Both the position numbers and the translations under genes were made by a program. From assembly GCA_000402775.1 (NCBI GenBank), contig AQSC01000059.1, forward strand, positions 1 through 64,000: 64,000 bases of DNA, given 5' to 3'. The notes under the pieces are model-generated. The model saw only the letters and a list, made by a program, of their open reading frames with translations. It was not told the DNA's origin and did not search any database. How positions within the stretch are numbered: position 1 is the first letter of the stretch; every line of letters starts with the position of its first letter. Source of the stretch: Euryarchaeota archaeon SCGC AAA252-I15 (lineage in GTDB: Archaea; Altiarchaeota; Altiarchaeia; IMC4; SCGC-AAA252-I15). Of the stretch, positions 9,801-17,860 are shown piece by piece.

Positions 9801-12800
9801 GCCTTGTAATAACACAATGCACTACGGCTCGCTTTACGGGCGGATTACGACCACAAACGATCAAAACCGCCAGGGGGGGAGGCCTCCCTACGGCTACCCG
9901 TTCAATGCCAAAGTCCAGGTACACGGGGACGTAATGGATGCCTGCTACTGGTCGAATCTACCCCAGGATTTCTTTGGTTTTTTGAAAAACGACACGGAAT
10001 CAAGGGTTGAATGGATTGGGGTTGGAGTACCACCCGCATCTTCAATGTATACTAACAAGCTTGCCATACTAGGTTATCGTCCTTACGAGGCTTGGCTGGA
10101 CAACCACGATGATACGGACAATGAGTATCATCATGGTTCAACCATCTTTGACAGGGTGATAATCTGGCTTCTGGGAGATCCAGTAGTAAAGGATAAAACA
10201 AAAGATATTGTTGTCATGGTCTATAATAAAAACAATAGATTACTGAGTGAAAATGTCACTCTAAACTGGTCTATTGAAGCCTTCAATGATGAACGAGTGA
10301 GTATCCTTGACATATCCGATGTATTGTATTACGACACTTGCGGGACTTCACGTTTCATCCCGGTAAAAGGTGATCTAGTCTCTGGAATCGTTGACCACTG
10401 GAGTGATCAACTTCGGGGAATAATATTTTTGGGGGAATCACTATATGATGCGGCGAAAGGTCTTAGTGCCTTCCCTGAAGGCAAGGTCGATCCCCTAGAT
10501 GACGAATACTCTTACAGCATTTATGGGGAAGTGGTAAACACATCATATCCCAGAATAATCAATCTAACACTTAATTCAGTCTGGGAGATTACAGAAAGCT
10601 CCACGGGTGTTTACTCCATTGAAAACATGTCTTTTTTAAATGTTAATTACACACCCTTGATATTACATGCAAACCGAAGCAGTGGAGATGAGGTTATTCT
10701 CACTGTGTCAAACACCTCAAGCCAGACTGGAATAGCATTATTCGGAATCAACACCCTCTCTACCACTGATAAGGGGAAAAACTGGACTTTAAACGCAATA
10801 GAATGGTCCAACCCACTAGATGCAATCGCTCCAAATGTGACTAGTATCGACATTCAACCATACTCATACAGTCCAGGTGACGAGATAATCTTCAATGTTG
10901 AGATAATCGACAACAGAAACTGGAGTGTCTATTATTCTACTCTAAATTATTCGAAAAATAATGTTAATTGGACTCTTGCCAATCTGACTCACAGGGTTGA
11001 CCCTGACTCGTACACTTGTGAGTCAAAACCTTTTATGAATGATTGGAATCATTCAATAGGTCCTTTCAATGAGTCTTTTATTGTTTATACTATCTCAGCG
11101 GTTGATACAACAGGGAATAAGGATGCTACGAGAATTAGATATTATGGTGTTGAGGATAATGATCCGCCAGAGATTGCGAATATAGGTTTTACTCCTTATA
11201 TGCCAAACTCAAGTGATAACGTTGTAATCAATTGTGATACAAATGAATTTTCGAATGCAACGGTATTCTACCGGATTAAAGGGTCTTCAGACGCTTGGAC
11301 TGAAGTAATCCAATCAGAATTCAAGGTGTTTAATCATACAATAAACACTGGGACACATAATGCAAGTACAAGCTACGAGTTTTGGCTTGAGCTGTGTGAC
11401 CTCTCTGGAAACTGTGGTAATGAAACCAACGGCGGGATATACTACTGGTTTTGCATCGAGCCTGGTTGCGAGAAGAATCCTCCAAACATCAATAACTACA
11501 CTCCTGCAAATAATACAATATTCCCTCCGAACACAACTAACATCACTCTCGAATTGTCAACAGACGAGTGGGCTGAGTGCAGGTACTCTAACACGTCAGA
11601 TAATCCATACGACCTTTTAGAATACGTTTTTAATGCAACACACAACACAACAAACATCGCGTATCTTGCGATCTATAGCCAAAGTTACTACTACATTAAA
11701 TGCAAGGACATGCTCGGAAACAAGCATAATGACAGTCTAATACTGTATTACTGGGTGGATACAGTCCCTCCAACAGTTACTTTAAATAACCCTCAAAATT
11801 TTTTGACGAATAGGGGGAGTATTGTCGCCTTCAAGTACACTCCAGACGACAATGGTATGGTGGATCGTTGTGCAGTTTACTCGAACTTCGGTGGCTGGAG
11901 TATTGAGGTTACAGAATCCGATATTACAGATGGAGTTCAATCAGAAACTAACGGCAGGCTCTGTGATGGTACCTTCATTTGGAATGTGAAATGTTGGGAT
12001 AGTGTTAATAACAGCGCCTTCGCAGTTGGAAACTACACAATCATTGTTAATTCAACCATGCCCGTTCTAGTAATAGATACTGGTGAGGGTAGCGCCCTAG
12101 GACAACTCGATCAACCTGAAGGGTTGGATATATACCAGAATAGGATTTATGTGGCAGATACAAATAATCACCGAATACAAAAATTCAGCAGTACAACAGG
12201 GACATACCTTTCAAGTTTTGGAGGGCAAGGTGGTGGCATAACTAACTTGTATTATCCAGGTGATGTTGCTGTAGGCTACATACCTTACAATAGAACTGTA
12301 AATGAGACTACAAACGAATCAGAAATAATTAATATTTCTGTAATCTATGTGGCGGACACTCAAAACCTTAGGGGTCAAATCTACTACGATTTCAACAACA
12401 CATGGAAGCAGAATATTTCATCACAGAATCCAGACGATACGCAAAACCCTTTCTATCTCGACGACCCGCAGGGAGTGGCAGGATACGCGGAGAGGGTATT
12501 TTTCTCATCCACAGACAGGGACAAAATCAACGTCTATAACGTGACAAACCTCACATCCGAATTCAACATATCGACTGGAGGACTAAACCGCCCGCAGGGA
12601 GTAACAACAGACGGTAATAAAATCTATGTATCCAACACGCAAAACCACAACATTCTAATATACAACATGTACGGCACCTTCCTGGATTCAATTGGATCCT
12701 TTGGATCCCAGCCAGGCCAATTCAACAAACCAGAGGACGTGGCAACAGACAGTCAAGGAAATATTTACGTGGCAGACACATTAAACCACAGAATACAAGT

Positions 12801-13536
12801 CTTCAATTCAACCAAAGGCCAAATAAAAACCCTCGGAGTATACGGCTTTGGGGAAACGCAGTTCAGAGAACCAAAAGGGGTGGCAATAGACGAGGAAGAC
12901 AAACTCTTTATCTCAGACACAGACAACAGCAGAATCCAAGTCTTCAGCCTCTGCTACGTGTCGACCTCAAGCTCGACAACATCAACCATAACATCAACAA
13001 CAACATCAACAACAACATCAACCACAACATCATCAACAACATCATCAACAACGTCGACGACAACGACAACGTCAATCGTGAGAAAAGACGTGGCATTAAA
13101 CGAAGTAATGCCTTACACTGGAGACGGGTCATATGACTGGGTTGAATTATACAATAGAGGGAATCTTGACGTTGACTTGAGTGGATGGAATATCGGGGAC
13201 GCTCCCGGTGGCTCAGGAAACCTTTCAATATCCTCCGGTCTAATAAACGTTAGCGGATTCTTTCTGTTAAACTTCTCAACAGCCGGATTCAACATAAATG
13301 CGAATCCGGGTGAAGAAGTCGTACTCTACAACGAGACCGGCCACCGCGTCGACAACCTCACCCTCTGGGCTTGGACCAGCATCAATCAATCGTATATGCG
13401 CTCTCCAGATGGCTGGGGTGATTGGATACTATCAAGCGACGATAACCCACCCTCTCCCGGCGAACCCAATGCTATACCATTTACTGGGAACCTTGTAACT
13501 GGGTGGAATCTGATTTCAATACCCTTAATCCTTTGA
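6829..13536 (+). CDS. Giant secreted protein: six repeat units, Ig-like region, NHL propeller, Thr-rich linker, lamin-tail domain
   Basis: 2235 residues. A signal peptide (about 1-29) is followed by about six divergent units of roughly 190-240 residues (starting near 40, 265, 462, 676, 883 and 1124). Each has a first strand like ITFIVYNNN, a central strand such as ELIIIGDSWRV, and in several a GYP-x-N...HTQN...GFDPY...GYHG...WLL ending. Next come Ig/fibronectin-like domains (about 1334-1740), NHL repeats forming a beta-propeller (about 1744-2040; IYVADTNNHRIQKF and similar), a Ser/Thr-only linker (about 2044-2082) and a lamin-tail domain (about 2087-2214). It ends abruptly on GWNLISIPLIL with no membrane helix. 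Many N-x-S/T sites suggest heavy glycosylation. Probably an S-layer-associated or adhesive protein. Confidence 0.85.
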   Translation: MQPKKLPLKAEFIWLISVSLLLFPTLCSAQPTDEPVAYEFSYIKFAMFYNGVNLSTIENMIKTYIEAKGAQQFTLFDNSTAVSSLEEYDVIIQIGNYLNTTQIDAIEDANGSLILIHEGLTNINTTRWGIEQVYPPENISNLSFMIGADSGPTRGYPVNSTFSILKTSAVSFNVTGSHTQNLINTNNSRAVVASKQQQVGGKTILIGFNLTSYHEIRILDKAIYWIEGKSPTVQQNSRYCLYECLSPTVCRSCSDAVVVIEDPSAVTPQENSSYYFIYIQHGDIVNKIEYSEFTLANLSETKLIVVPKENKITSQIPSLRSDNKSLMFVHQGAFEAWNDHFNGFASELVNKTNITNGDAIIVQNREYELTYGYPVSSHIYTQNESTRVLAEVPGFTTLVNTSDGSLLSYVNGSSKVVFYGFDPYASQSTQCMPMGYHGGVLYLRAVEWALGNLNVGLQQPNEITFIVYNNNVMGFYGCGNTLTLSENSTANRLTGRYESGTVSFIDLSLANATNYSATSVVISISSERVSSKISDWVSLNKSLLLLYEGAVDVNITLLGGSSENDFTSTGPGYIRGNVAGSISRGYPYNAYVHTQNDSVRYLTDTPGFSSIVNYGSKDILQSRESGNRIVAYGFDPYQADVDSTPLCLGYHGWKLFDRSVDWLLYSLNISAPQAKRIAIQFYGANESWYCDTGQESKARRRISGKEYGGGNVSSIDLSVADLTDYSNTELIIIGDSWRVTSMISGWKDGGKDLMFLMHATTDATNTFGGSSGIDLTNDTRVNLTSYAGSLGFITEGYSPTGIIESDFALGRTWADISGFAILGRNVDSNTILSSKHTLSSDTVVYTLNLTEYDSPCRGYHGWKLFDRSVEWLLGELTVPIPRIDRIGLVVNILYNETHQCLLGEEDVTFERIESLENVSLAGINTTTFEISTISTADFTDTEAVVITDSNINAVGTYYEQILNGYTKATAASNVLMFRTGMDRYRRDHNQTPCNNTMHYGSLYGRITTTNDQNRQGGRPPYGYPFNAKVQVHGDVMDACYWSNLPQDFFGFLKNDTESRVEWIGVGVPPASSMYTNKLAILGYRPYEAWLDNHDDTDNEYHHGSTIFDRVIIWLLGDPVVKDKTKDIVVMVYNKNNRLLSENVTLNWSIEAFNDERVSILDISDVLYYDTCGTSRFIPVKGDLVSGIVDHWSDQLRGIIFLGESLYDAAKGLSAFPEGKVDPLDDEYSYSIYGEVVNTSYPRIINLTLNSVWEITESSTGVYSIENMSFLNVNYTPLILHANRSSGDEVILTVSNTSSQTGIALFGINTLSTTDKGKNWTLNAIEWSNPLDAIAPNVTSIDIQPYSYSPGDEIIFNVEIIDNRNWSVYYSTLNYSKNNVNWTLANLTHRVDPDSYTCESKPFMNDWNHSIGPFNESFIVYTISAVDTTGNKDATRIRYYGVEDNDPPEIANIGFTPYMPNSSDNVVINCDTNEFSNATVFYRIKGSSDAWTEVIQSEFKVFNHTINTGTHNASTSYEFWLELCDLSGNCGNETNGGIYYWFCIEPGCEKNPPNINNYTPANNTIFPPNTTNITLELSTDEWAECRYSNTSDNPYDLLEYVFNATHNTTNIAYLAIYSQSYYYIKCKDMLGNKHNDSLILYYWVDTVPPTVTLNNPQNFLTNRGSIVAFKYTPDDNGMVDRCAVYSNFGGWSIEVTESDITDGVQSETNGRLCDGTFIWNVKCWDSVNNSAFAVGNYTIIVNSTMPVLVIDTGEGSALGQLDQPEGLDIYQNRIYVADTNNHRIQKFSSTTGTYLSSFGGQGGGITNLYYPGDVAVGYIPYNRTVNETTNESEIINISVIYVADTQNLRGQIYYDFNNTWKQNISSQNPDDTQNPFYLDDPQGVAGYAERVFFSSTDRDKINVYNVTNLTSEFNISTGGLNRPQGVTTDGNKIYVSNTQNHNILIYNMYGTFLDSIGSFGSQPGQFNKPEDVATDSQGNIYVADTLNHRIQVFNSTKGQIKTLGVYGFGETQFREPKGVAIDEEDKLFISDTDNSRIQVFSLCYVSTSSSTTSTITSTTTSTTTSTTTSSTTSSTTSTTTTTSIVRKDVALNEVMPYTGDGSYDWVELYNRGNLDVDLSGWNIGDAPGGSGNLSISSGLINVSGFFLLNFSTAGFNINANPGEEVVLYNETGHRVDNLTLWAWTSINQSYMRSPDGWGDWILSSDDNPPSPGEPNAIPFTGNLVTGWNLISIPLIL

Positions 13537-13552
13537 GGATATTTAAGTTCCT
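13536..13552 (+). promoter_or_regulatory. TATA-type promoter for dCMP deaminase
   Basis: AGGATATTTAAGTTCC begins in the stop codon of the giant gene and is about 25 bases before the ATG at 13575. Confidence 0.5.
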
Positions 13553-13574
13553 ATTCCAATTTGTTTTGGTTAAA

Positions 13575-14078
13575 ATGCCTGACAATCGACCATCCTGGGA
13601 TGATTATTTCATGAAGATTGTGTATACTGTGGCAGAACGGGCTACATGCGATCGTGGGAAAAATGGGTGTGTGATATCAAAGGACAAGAGAATTCTGGCA
13701 ACCGGTTATGTTGGAGCGCCCGCAGGGCTTGCCCACTGCGATGAAGTAGGTCATCAAATGAAGACTGTGACGCATGAAGACGGCTCTACAAGCAGGCATT
13801 GTGTTAGGACTTGTCATGCTGAGGAAAACGCGATAGTCCATTCTGCGAAAGTCGGAGTCTCCGTGGATGGTGGGACTTTATACACAAAGATGATGCCTTG
13901 CTATTCATGCGCAAAGATGATCATAAATGCTGGTATAAGAAGGGTCGTGGCAGACAAGGATTATCATGCGTCTTCTGAGTCAAAAAAGATTTTAAATGAA
14001 GCAGGAGTCGAATATTCAATATTAAAACCTGAAGTCGAATGCTACGACGACCAGTGCATTGAAAAAAAATCCAAATGA
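13575..14078 (+). CDS. Deoxycytidylate deaminase family protein
   Basis: 167 residues. A zinc-dependent dCMP deaminase that converts dCMP to dUMP for dTMP synthesis. The zinc-site motifs are clear: CHAEENAI holds the His ligand and catalytic Glu, and MPCYSCAKMI holds the PCxxC cysteines. The N-terminus RPSWDDYFMKIVYTVAERATC and the YVGAPAG loop are typical of the ComEB/dCMP deaminase group. The ATG at 13575 was chosen because it follows a TATA box at leaderless spacing and begins the family homology. Its stop overlaps the next start (ATGA), a translationally coupled pair with the nucleotide kinase-like gene. Confidence 0.93.
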   Translation: MPDNRPSWDDYFMKIVYTVAERATCDRGKNGCVISKDKRILATGYVGAPAGLAHCDEVGHQMKTVTHEDGSTSRHCVRTCHAEENAIVHSAKVGVSVDGGTLYTKMMPCYSCAKMIINAGIRRVVADKDYHASSESKKILNEAGVEYSILKPEVECYDDQCIEKKSK

Positions 14079-14623
14079 CGTTGGTTATTGGCCTAATCGG
14101 GCGCATCGCATCGGGGAAAGGCGAGGCTGCAAAATATCTGTCAGAAAAGTATTACGCCAAGACTTTTCGTTTTTCCGACATACTCAAAGACATCCTCGAA
14201 ACATTAGGAATTGAGGATACTCGAAAAAACCTCCAACTTTTAGGGGAAACCTTGAGAAAATCATTCGGGGAAAACATTCTAGTAGACGCGATGCGGTCAA
14301 AGATTTTAAGGTCTGATTCAAAAATTATTGTAATCGATGGTATTCGATACGCTTCTGAGGCAAAAATTGTACGCTCATCCAAACCAAATTTACTATTATT
14401 CGTGGATGCTCCACTTGAAGTAAGATATGAGCGTGCTGTTTTGCGGAGTACTAGGGGGGAGTCGGATATTAGTTTGGATGATTTTAGAAAATCTGATTTC
14501 AGCGGTACTGAGGCAATGTTTGACGAGCTTGTGGGGTTGACTGATGTTGTGATTGATAATGTTGGGGATATTGAAGAGTTTCAAGTCAAGGTTGACGAGT
14601 CTGTTAGATCACTTATTGCTTAG
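14075..14623 (+). CDS. P-loop (deoxy)nucleotide/dephospho-CoA kinase-like protein
   Basis: 182 residues with an N-terminal Walker A, IGLIGRIASGKGEAAKYL, a middle strand IIVIDGIRYASEAKIV, and LLLFVDAPLEVRYERAV, all in the order seen in dephospho-CoA kinase and dNMP kinase relatives. The overlap with the dCMP deaminase gene favours a role in nucleotide metabolism, such as phosphorylation of a deoxynucleoside monophosphate. The exact substrate cannot be read from the sequence. Archaeal proteins of this type are commonly annotated only as AAA or dephospho-CoA kinase-like. Confidence 0.75.
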   Translation: MTLVIGLIGRIASGKGEAAKYLSEKYYAKTFRFSDILKDILETLGIEDTRKNLQLLGETLRKSFGENILVDAMRSKILRSDSKIIVIDGIRYASEAKIVRSSKPNLLLFVDAPLEVRYERAVLRSTRGESDISLDDFRKSDFSGTEAMFDELVGLTDVVIDNVGDIEEFQVKVDESVRSLIA

Positions 14624-14657
14624 TTAAAATTCTGGTTTTTCCATTTTTTTACGGAAG

Positions 14658-14673
14658 TTTAAACTTTTATAAG
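14658..14673 (+). promoter_or_regulatory. TATA-type promoter for uridine kinase-like gene
   Basis: AAACTTTTATAAGGTA is a strong BRE/TATA-like element about 60 bases before the ATG at 14729. The transcript would have a leader of about 30 bases. Confidence 0.55.
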
Positions 14674-14728
14674 GTATATGTAATAGTTAAGTGTCACATT
14701 GATAAAAAATAATTGTTGGGGTGTCATA

Positions 14729-15583
14729 ATGTATGATAATGTGGCCTTATCAAACAACAAAGAATATAATATCGAAAAAGTATTATCTCAAAGAAAACCC
14801 TTATCAGACACACATCTTATGCATTATTCCCGTGACAATACTCACCCTGTTAATGTCCGATATCTTATTAAAAACAACGACTTTTTCATCTCTGACCCAT
14901 TTGAAGTTCTAAAAGACTATATTAACTCGATTGACAAGCGGCCTTTATTCATAGGAATCGATGGTGGATCATGTGCTGGAAAAACTTTTTTTGTAAAAAA
15001 ACTAGTCAAGAGGCTGACTAAATCGAAAATACACCACCACGTAATCAAAATGGATTACTACGTAATCGGTAGGAAAAAAAGATTGCCTCCGAGTGAAAAA
15101 TTCTTTGACATGAAAAAATGGTTTAAACTCACTCAAGTAGAAGAAGACCTTGAAAAAATTAGTGGCGGGGGCAAAACACTTTATATTCCAAATTATGACC
15201 ACAAAACCGGGAGGGAAACAAAAAAGATAAAGCACACAATCAACAAAAACGATATTGTATTAGTAGAAGGTATGTATTCACTGGATGATTCAATAAGAAA
15301 GTACTTGAATTTAAGCATACTGATACATACAAATTCAAAAGTCAGGCTTCAAAGGGAACTATTAAGAAACACAGCTCGTGTGGATGAAACTCCAATATTC
15401 ATTAAAAACCGTTTCATACTAGCCTCCGACCCATCTTACAGAAAACACTTCCGGAAAGTTAATCCCCACGCAAACATAATCATTGACAACAACGATCATA
15501 ATCAACCGAAAATAATTCACATAGACGACCATATACTCAACGACACAGGATTAAGCTGGTATCGGACTGCGTTCTACTCTTAA
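14729..15583 (+). CDS. Uridine kinase-like P-loop phosphotransferase
   Basis: 284 residues from the ATG at 14729, which follows GGGGTG. An earlier TTG at 14699 is possible but has no ribosome-binding site. The Walker A is GIDGGSCAGKTFFVKKL (about residues 76-92), followed by the substrate strand HHVIKMDYYVIGRKKRLPPS, where Asp and Tyr resemble the nucleoside site of uridine kinase/phosphoribulokinase. IPNYDHKTGRETKKI and DIVLVEGMYSL are also typical of that family. An unusual ~75-residue N-terminal extension precedes the kinase core. The true substrate (uridine, another nucleoside or a sugar) is unknown. Confidence 0.75.
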   Translation: MYDNVALSNNKEYNIEKVLSQRKPLSDTHLMHYSRDNTHPVNVRYLIKNNDFFISDPFEVLKDYINSIDKRPLFIGIDGGSCAGKTFFVKKLVKRLTKSKIHHHVIKMDYYVIGRKKRLPPSEKFFDMKKWFKLTQVEEDLEKISGGGKTLYIPNYDHKTGRETKKIKHTINKNDIVLVEGMYSLDDSIRKYLNLSILIHTNSKVRLQRELLRNTARVDETPIFIKNRFILASDPSYRKHFRKVNPHANIIIDNNDHNQPKIIHIDDHILNDTGLSWYRTAFYS

Positions 15584-15620
15584 TTAAATATATTGTCAAA
15601 CCAAGTAATACTGAATTAAA

Positions 15621-16340
15621 TTGAGATTACTAATTGATGAGAAAGGTAACACCTACTTGGTAAACGGGAAATTCGACTTTCACACGAAATACGGATTCAT
15701 AACCGGGAAGGACTTAAACTCGGCGAAACCGGGAGACGTATTAAAGTCGAATATTGGTCGAACTTTCAGGATTCTAAACCCTAATGTGGTAGACTACTTC
15801 CACAAGGCGAAGAGGGGTCCGCAGGCGGTAACGCTCAAAGATTGCGGCACAATCGTAGCGAAAACAGGCATATCCTCCAACTCAAAGGTTTTGGAATCAG
15901 GGACCGGATCCGGCTTGCTATCAATCTTTCTAGCAAACAGTGTTTCACCAGGAAAACTCACAACCTATGAAATAAGGGATGATTTCGCGGAAATCGCAAG
16001 AAAAAACTTCGAAAGATTCAACATAAAAAACATCAACCTGAAAGCAGGAAACATTTACGAGGGAATCAACGAGAAGAATCTAGACGCGATAATACTCGAC
16101 TTGCCAGAACCATGGTTCGTCGTAGAACACGCGAAAAAAGCCTTAAAGGTTGGAGGATACCTGACATCATACTCTCCCAGCATAACACAATCAAAAAAAA
16201 TCCACGACGCCCTCGAACAAGACTTCGAATCAGAAACAATCGAAACACTCGAACGCACATGGAACATGAAGACAGTCCGCCCAAACACAAGAATGCTCGG
16301 ACACACAGGATTCATCACGATAGCAAGGTTTATGGGCTGA
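15621..16340 (+). CDS. trmI: tRNA (adenine-N1)-methyltransferase TrmI
   Basis: 239 residues; a TTG start at 15621 is used because no in-frame ATG lies near the family N-terminus. TrmI makes m1A at position 58 of tRNA (57/58 in archaea) from S-adenosylmethionine. The N-terminal OB-like domain is followed by a Rossmann fold: KVLESGTGSGLLSIFLA binds AdoMet, TTYEIRDDFAEIARKN is motif II, and DAIILDLPEPW is the archaeal catalytic motif IV. The C-terminal MLGHTGFITIARF matches family members. Neighbouring genes give no extra information. Confidence 0.93.
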   Translation: MRLLIDEKGNTYLVNGKFDFHTKYGFITGKDLNSAKPGDVLKSNIGRTFRILNPNVVDYFHKAKRGPQAVTLKDCGTIVAKTGISSNSKVLESGTGSGLLSIFLANSVSPGKLTTYEIRDDFAEIARKNFERFNIKNINLKAGNIYEGINEKNLDAIILDLPEPWFVVEHAKKALKVGGYLTSYSPSITQSKKIHDALEQDFESETIETLERTWNMKTVRPNTRMLGHTGFITIARFMG

Positions 16341-16378
16341 TTTTTAACTAATAAAAAAAATAATTATTAGATACTAAA

Positions 16379-16915
16379 TTGACATTCGACATTCACTTAT
16401 ACATTACGGACCACAAGGATTCGCTCCCTGACTTGCATACTCTTGAGCATTCCGACGAGGTTATGGATTGGTTTAGCAAGGTTGATGACGTCTGCGTCCA
16501 CCACGACCACTTCGACAAAATCGACGACAAGATTCTTACTGAAGCTCACAAGCATAAGATTCTCCAGGCTTTCGCAGTCATCTTTTATCCTCCCGGAGAG
16601 ATGCTTGAGTCTGACGAGGAGGTTGGCGAGCAGTTAAAAAAACTATTTAAAGGTCACAACATCAAGTTTTCTTGGAATCTCAGCGTGAATGATAAACTTC
16701 ACGGCAATTTCTACGAAACCTACCTCGAGCTTATAGTGAGCAAGGAGGAGGTTGAGGATAAGGGGGAGGAAAAAACCGAGAAGAAGCTTTCACTGGCTGA
16801 CAAGGAGAAGATGCGTTTGGGTGAACTCCATCCCGAGGCTGAGGAGGCGAACCCAGTGGAAAGGGATACTAGAAGTCTTGAGGAGAAAATCCTCGACAGA
16901 CTCGACAGTAAGTAA
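16379..16915 (+). CDS. Hypothetical protein, charged
   Basis: 178 residues starting at TTG 16379. I do not recognise a family. The N-terminal ~120 residues look like a folded alpha/beta domain (FDIHLYITDHKD, ILQAFAVIFYPPGEML, NIKFSWNLSVN, YETYLELIVS). The last ~55 residues are highly charged and probably helical (EEVEDKGEEKTEKKLSLADKE). There is no signal peptide or membrane segment, so it should be cytoplasmic. The His/Asp-rich VCVHHDHFDKIDD stretch could bind metal, but that is speculative. Confidence 0.6.
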   Translation: MTFDIHLYITDHKDSLPDLHTLEHSDEVMDWFSKVDDVCVHHDHFDKIDDKILTEAHKHKILQAFAVIFYPPGEMLESDEEVGEQLKKLFKGHNIKFSWNLSVNDKLHGNFYETYLELIVSKEEVEDKGEEKTEKKLSLADKEKMRLGELHPEAEEANPVERDTRSLEEKILDRLDSK

Positions 16916-17180
16916 ATCTTTTTTAGGTCTGTTGTTGCTTACACTCTTGAAACTTATTTTAGGATGAATTATAGCATGCCTGGAAATCGATTTAACCCTC
17001 AAAAGGAATTTAATTCTTTCCGACCACATACCACGGGCATTTCATTCAGTAACTGGGATTCCCGTGCAAGAAAAGGTTGCCTTTCATTGGGGGTTAGTGG
17101 GGAAACAATAGTTCCGAAAGTACTATTTTAATACCTGATCTTATTTACTTACTCACACTTCTACTTAACTCCAACTTAAG
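16916..17180. other. Intergenic spacer with small inverted repeats between convergent genes
   Basis: 265 bases without a gene. CACGGG (17032-17037) pairs with CCCGTG (17061-17066). AATAGT (17107-17112) pairs with ACTATT (17122-17127) and is followed by a short T-run, which would suit a terminator for the plus-strand gene. AACTTAAGTT is palindromic at the end of the minus-strand gene. No RNA gene could be recognised. Confidence 0.4.
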
Positions 17181-17582
17181 TTAATCTCTCCTTCTGTAAT
17201 ATGTTCTATGGAATCCTAGATATTTGAAATACTTCCATGTTCGCCTGTAGACGGTTTTCCAATCTAGCTCATTATAGGTGCATCCATATTGTCTCTTGAG
17301 TTTCGATGCCATATAGTCCAAACATCTATGTCCATACGCTATCCGAACATAGTCTGTTGCTGTTTCATGGTATATGGTTCCTATACTGTTCATTATCTGA
17401 TCAACATAATCTCTTATCCCCGAATCAGAATGAAAATAATCCAAATCTCTATGAGCATCAGCATATATCTTTGATCCTCTATCCATCCTTGCGTGAACAG
17501 AATTTCCATCAGTATCCGCATATATCACTCCCTTCTTTCTCAGATACTCATCAAATTCCAGATGTCGTTTTCTTGATGGCAT
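17181..17582 (-). CDS. Hypothetical basic, Tyr-rich protein
   Basis: 133 residues, not recognised. It is rich in Arg, Lys, Tyr and His (HRCLDYMASKLKRQYGCTY, FHRTYYRRRD) and has no signal peptide or membrane segment. The composition resembles small nucleic acid-binding or virus/plasmid-type proteins. It is the first gene of an AT-rich accessory block that continues to 21.1 kb. The gene is supported by a clean ATG start and a full-length open frame, but not by homology I can name. Confidence 0.5.
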   Translation of the reverse strand: MPSRKRHLEFDEYLRKKGVIYADTDGNSVHARMDRGSKIYADAHRDLDYFHSDSGIRDYVDQIMNSIGTIYHETATDYVRIAYGHRCLDYMASKLKRQYGCTYNELDWKTVYRRTWKYFKYLGFHRTYYRRRD

Positions 17583-17860
17583 TTACAATCACCTTTTCAA
17601 CAGGATGTCAAATTGGTCAAGATTCTTCAGGGTTATTTTCATATCCATGGCTATGATGAACTGTTAATTAAATATCCAATAGCAAATATATTAATTTAAC
17701 TGAACCAAAAATTAGCTAAAAATCACTATACTGTGTTGTTGCTTTGCCGATTATTTCCCATTCGGAACTACTGTGGGAAAACCGAAAGCTTTTTATATTA
17801 GTTTGTACTTATAATATAACAGAACATTTAACTGAAAATGTATTCAATAAGGGGGTAAAA
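17583..17860 (+). promoter_or_regulatory. Divergent intergenic region with TATA box and dyad upstream of surface protein
   Basis: 278 AT-rich bases. GCTTTTTATATTAG (about 17787-17800) is a good TATA box for the gene at 17861, with a leader of about 35 bases that ends in a GGGGGT ribosome-binding site. Just upstream, TTTCCCA and TGGGAAA form a 7-bp dyad around 17754-17780, placed where a regulator could bind. Confidence 0.5.

Noticed and set aside
12960..13075. Short ACA/TCA-rich repeats that could look like a CRISPR or tandem array, and long antisense frames rich in Leu/Met or Val
   Set aside because: They encode the Ser/Thr-only linker of the giant protein; the antisense frames here and at 17.8-18.3 kb and 19.1-19.3 kb are shadows of Thr codons.
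14690..14735. GTGTCA repeat at the uridine kinase-like start as a head duplication
   Set aside because: The similarity is short and imperfect and no insert lies between.
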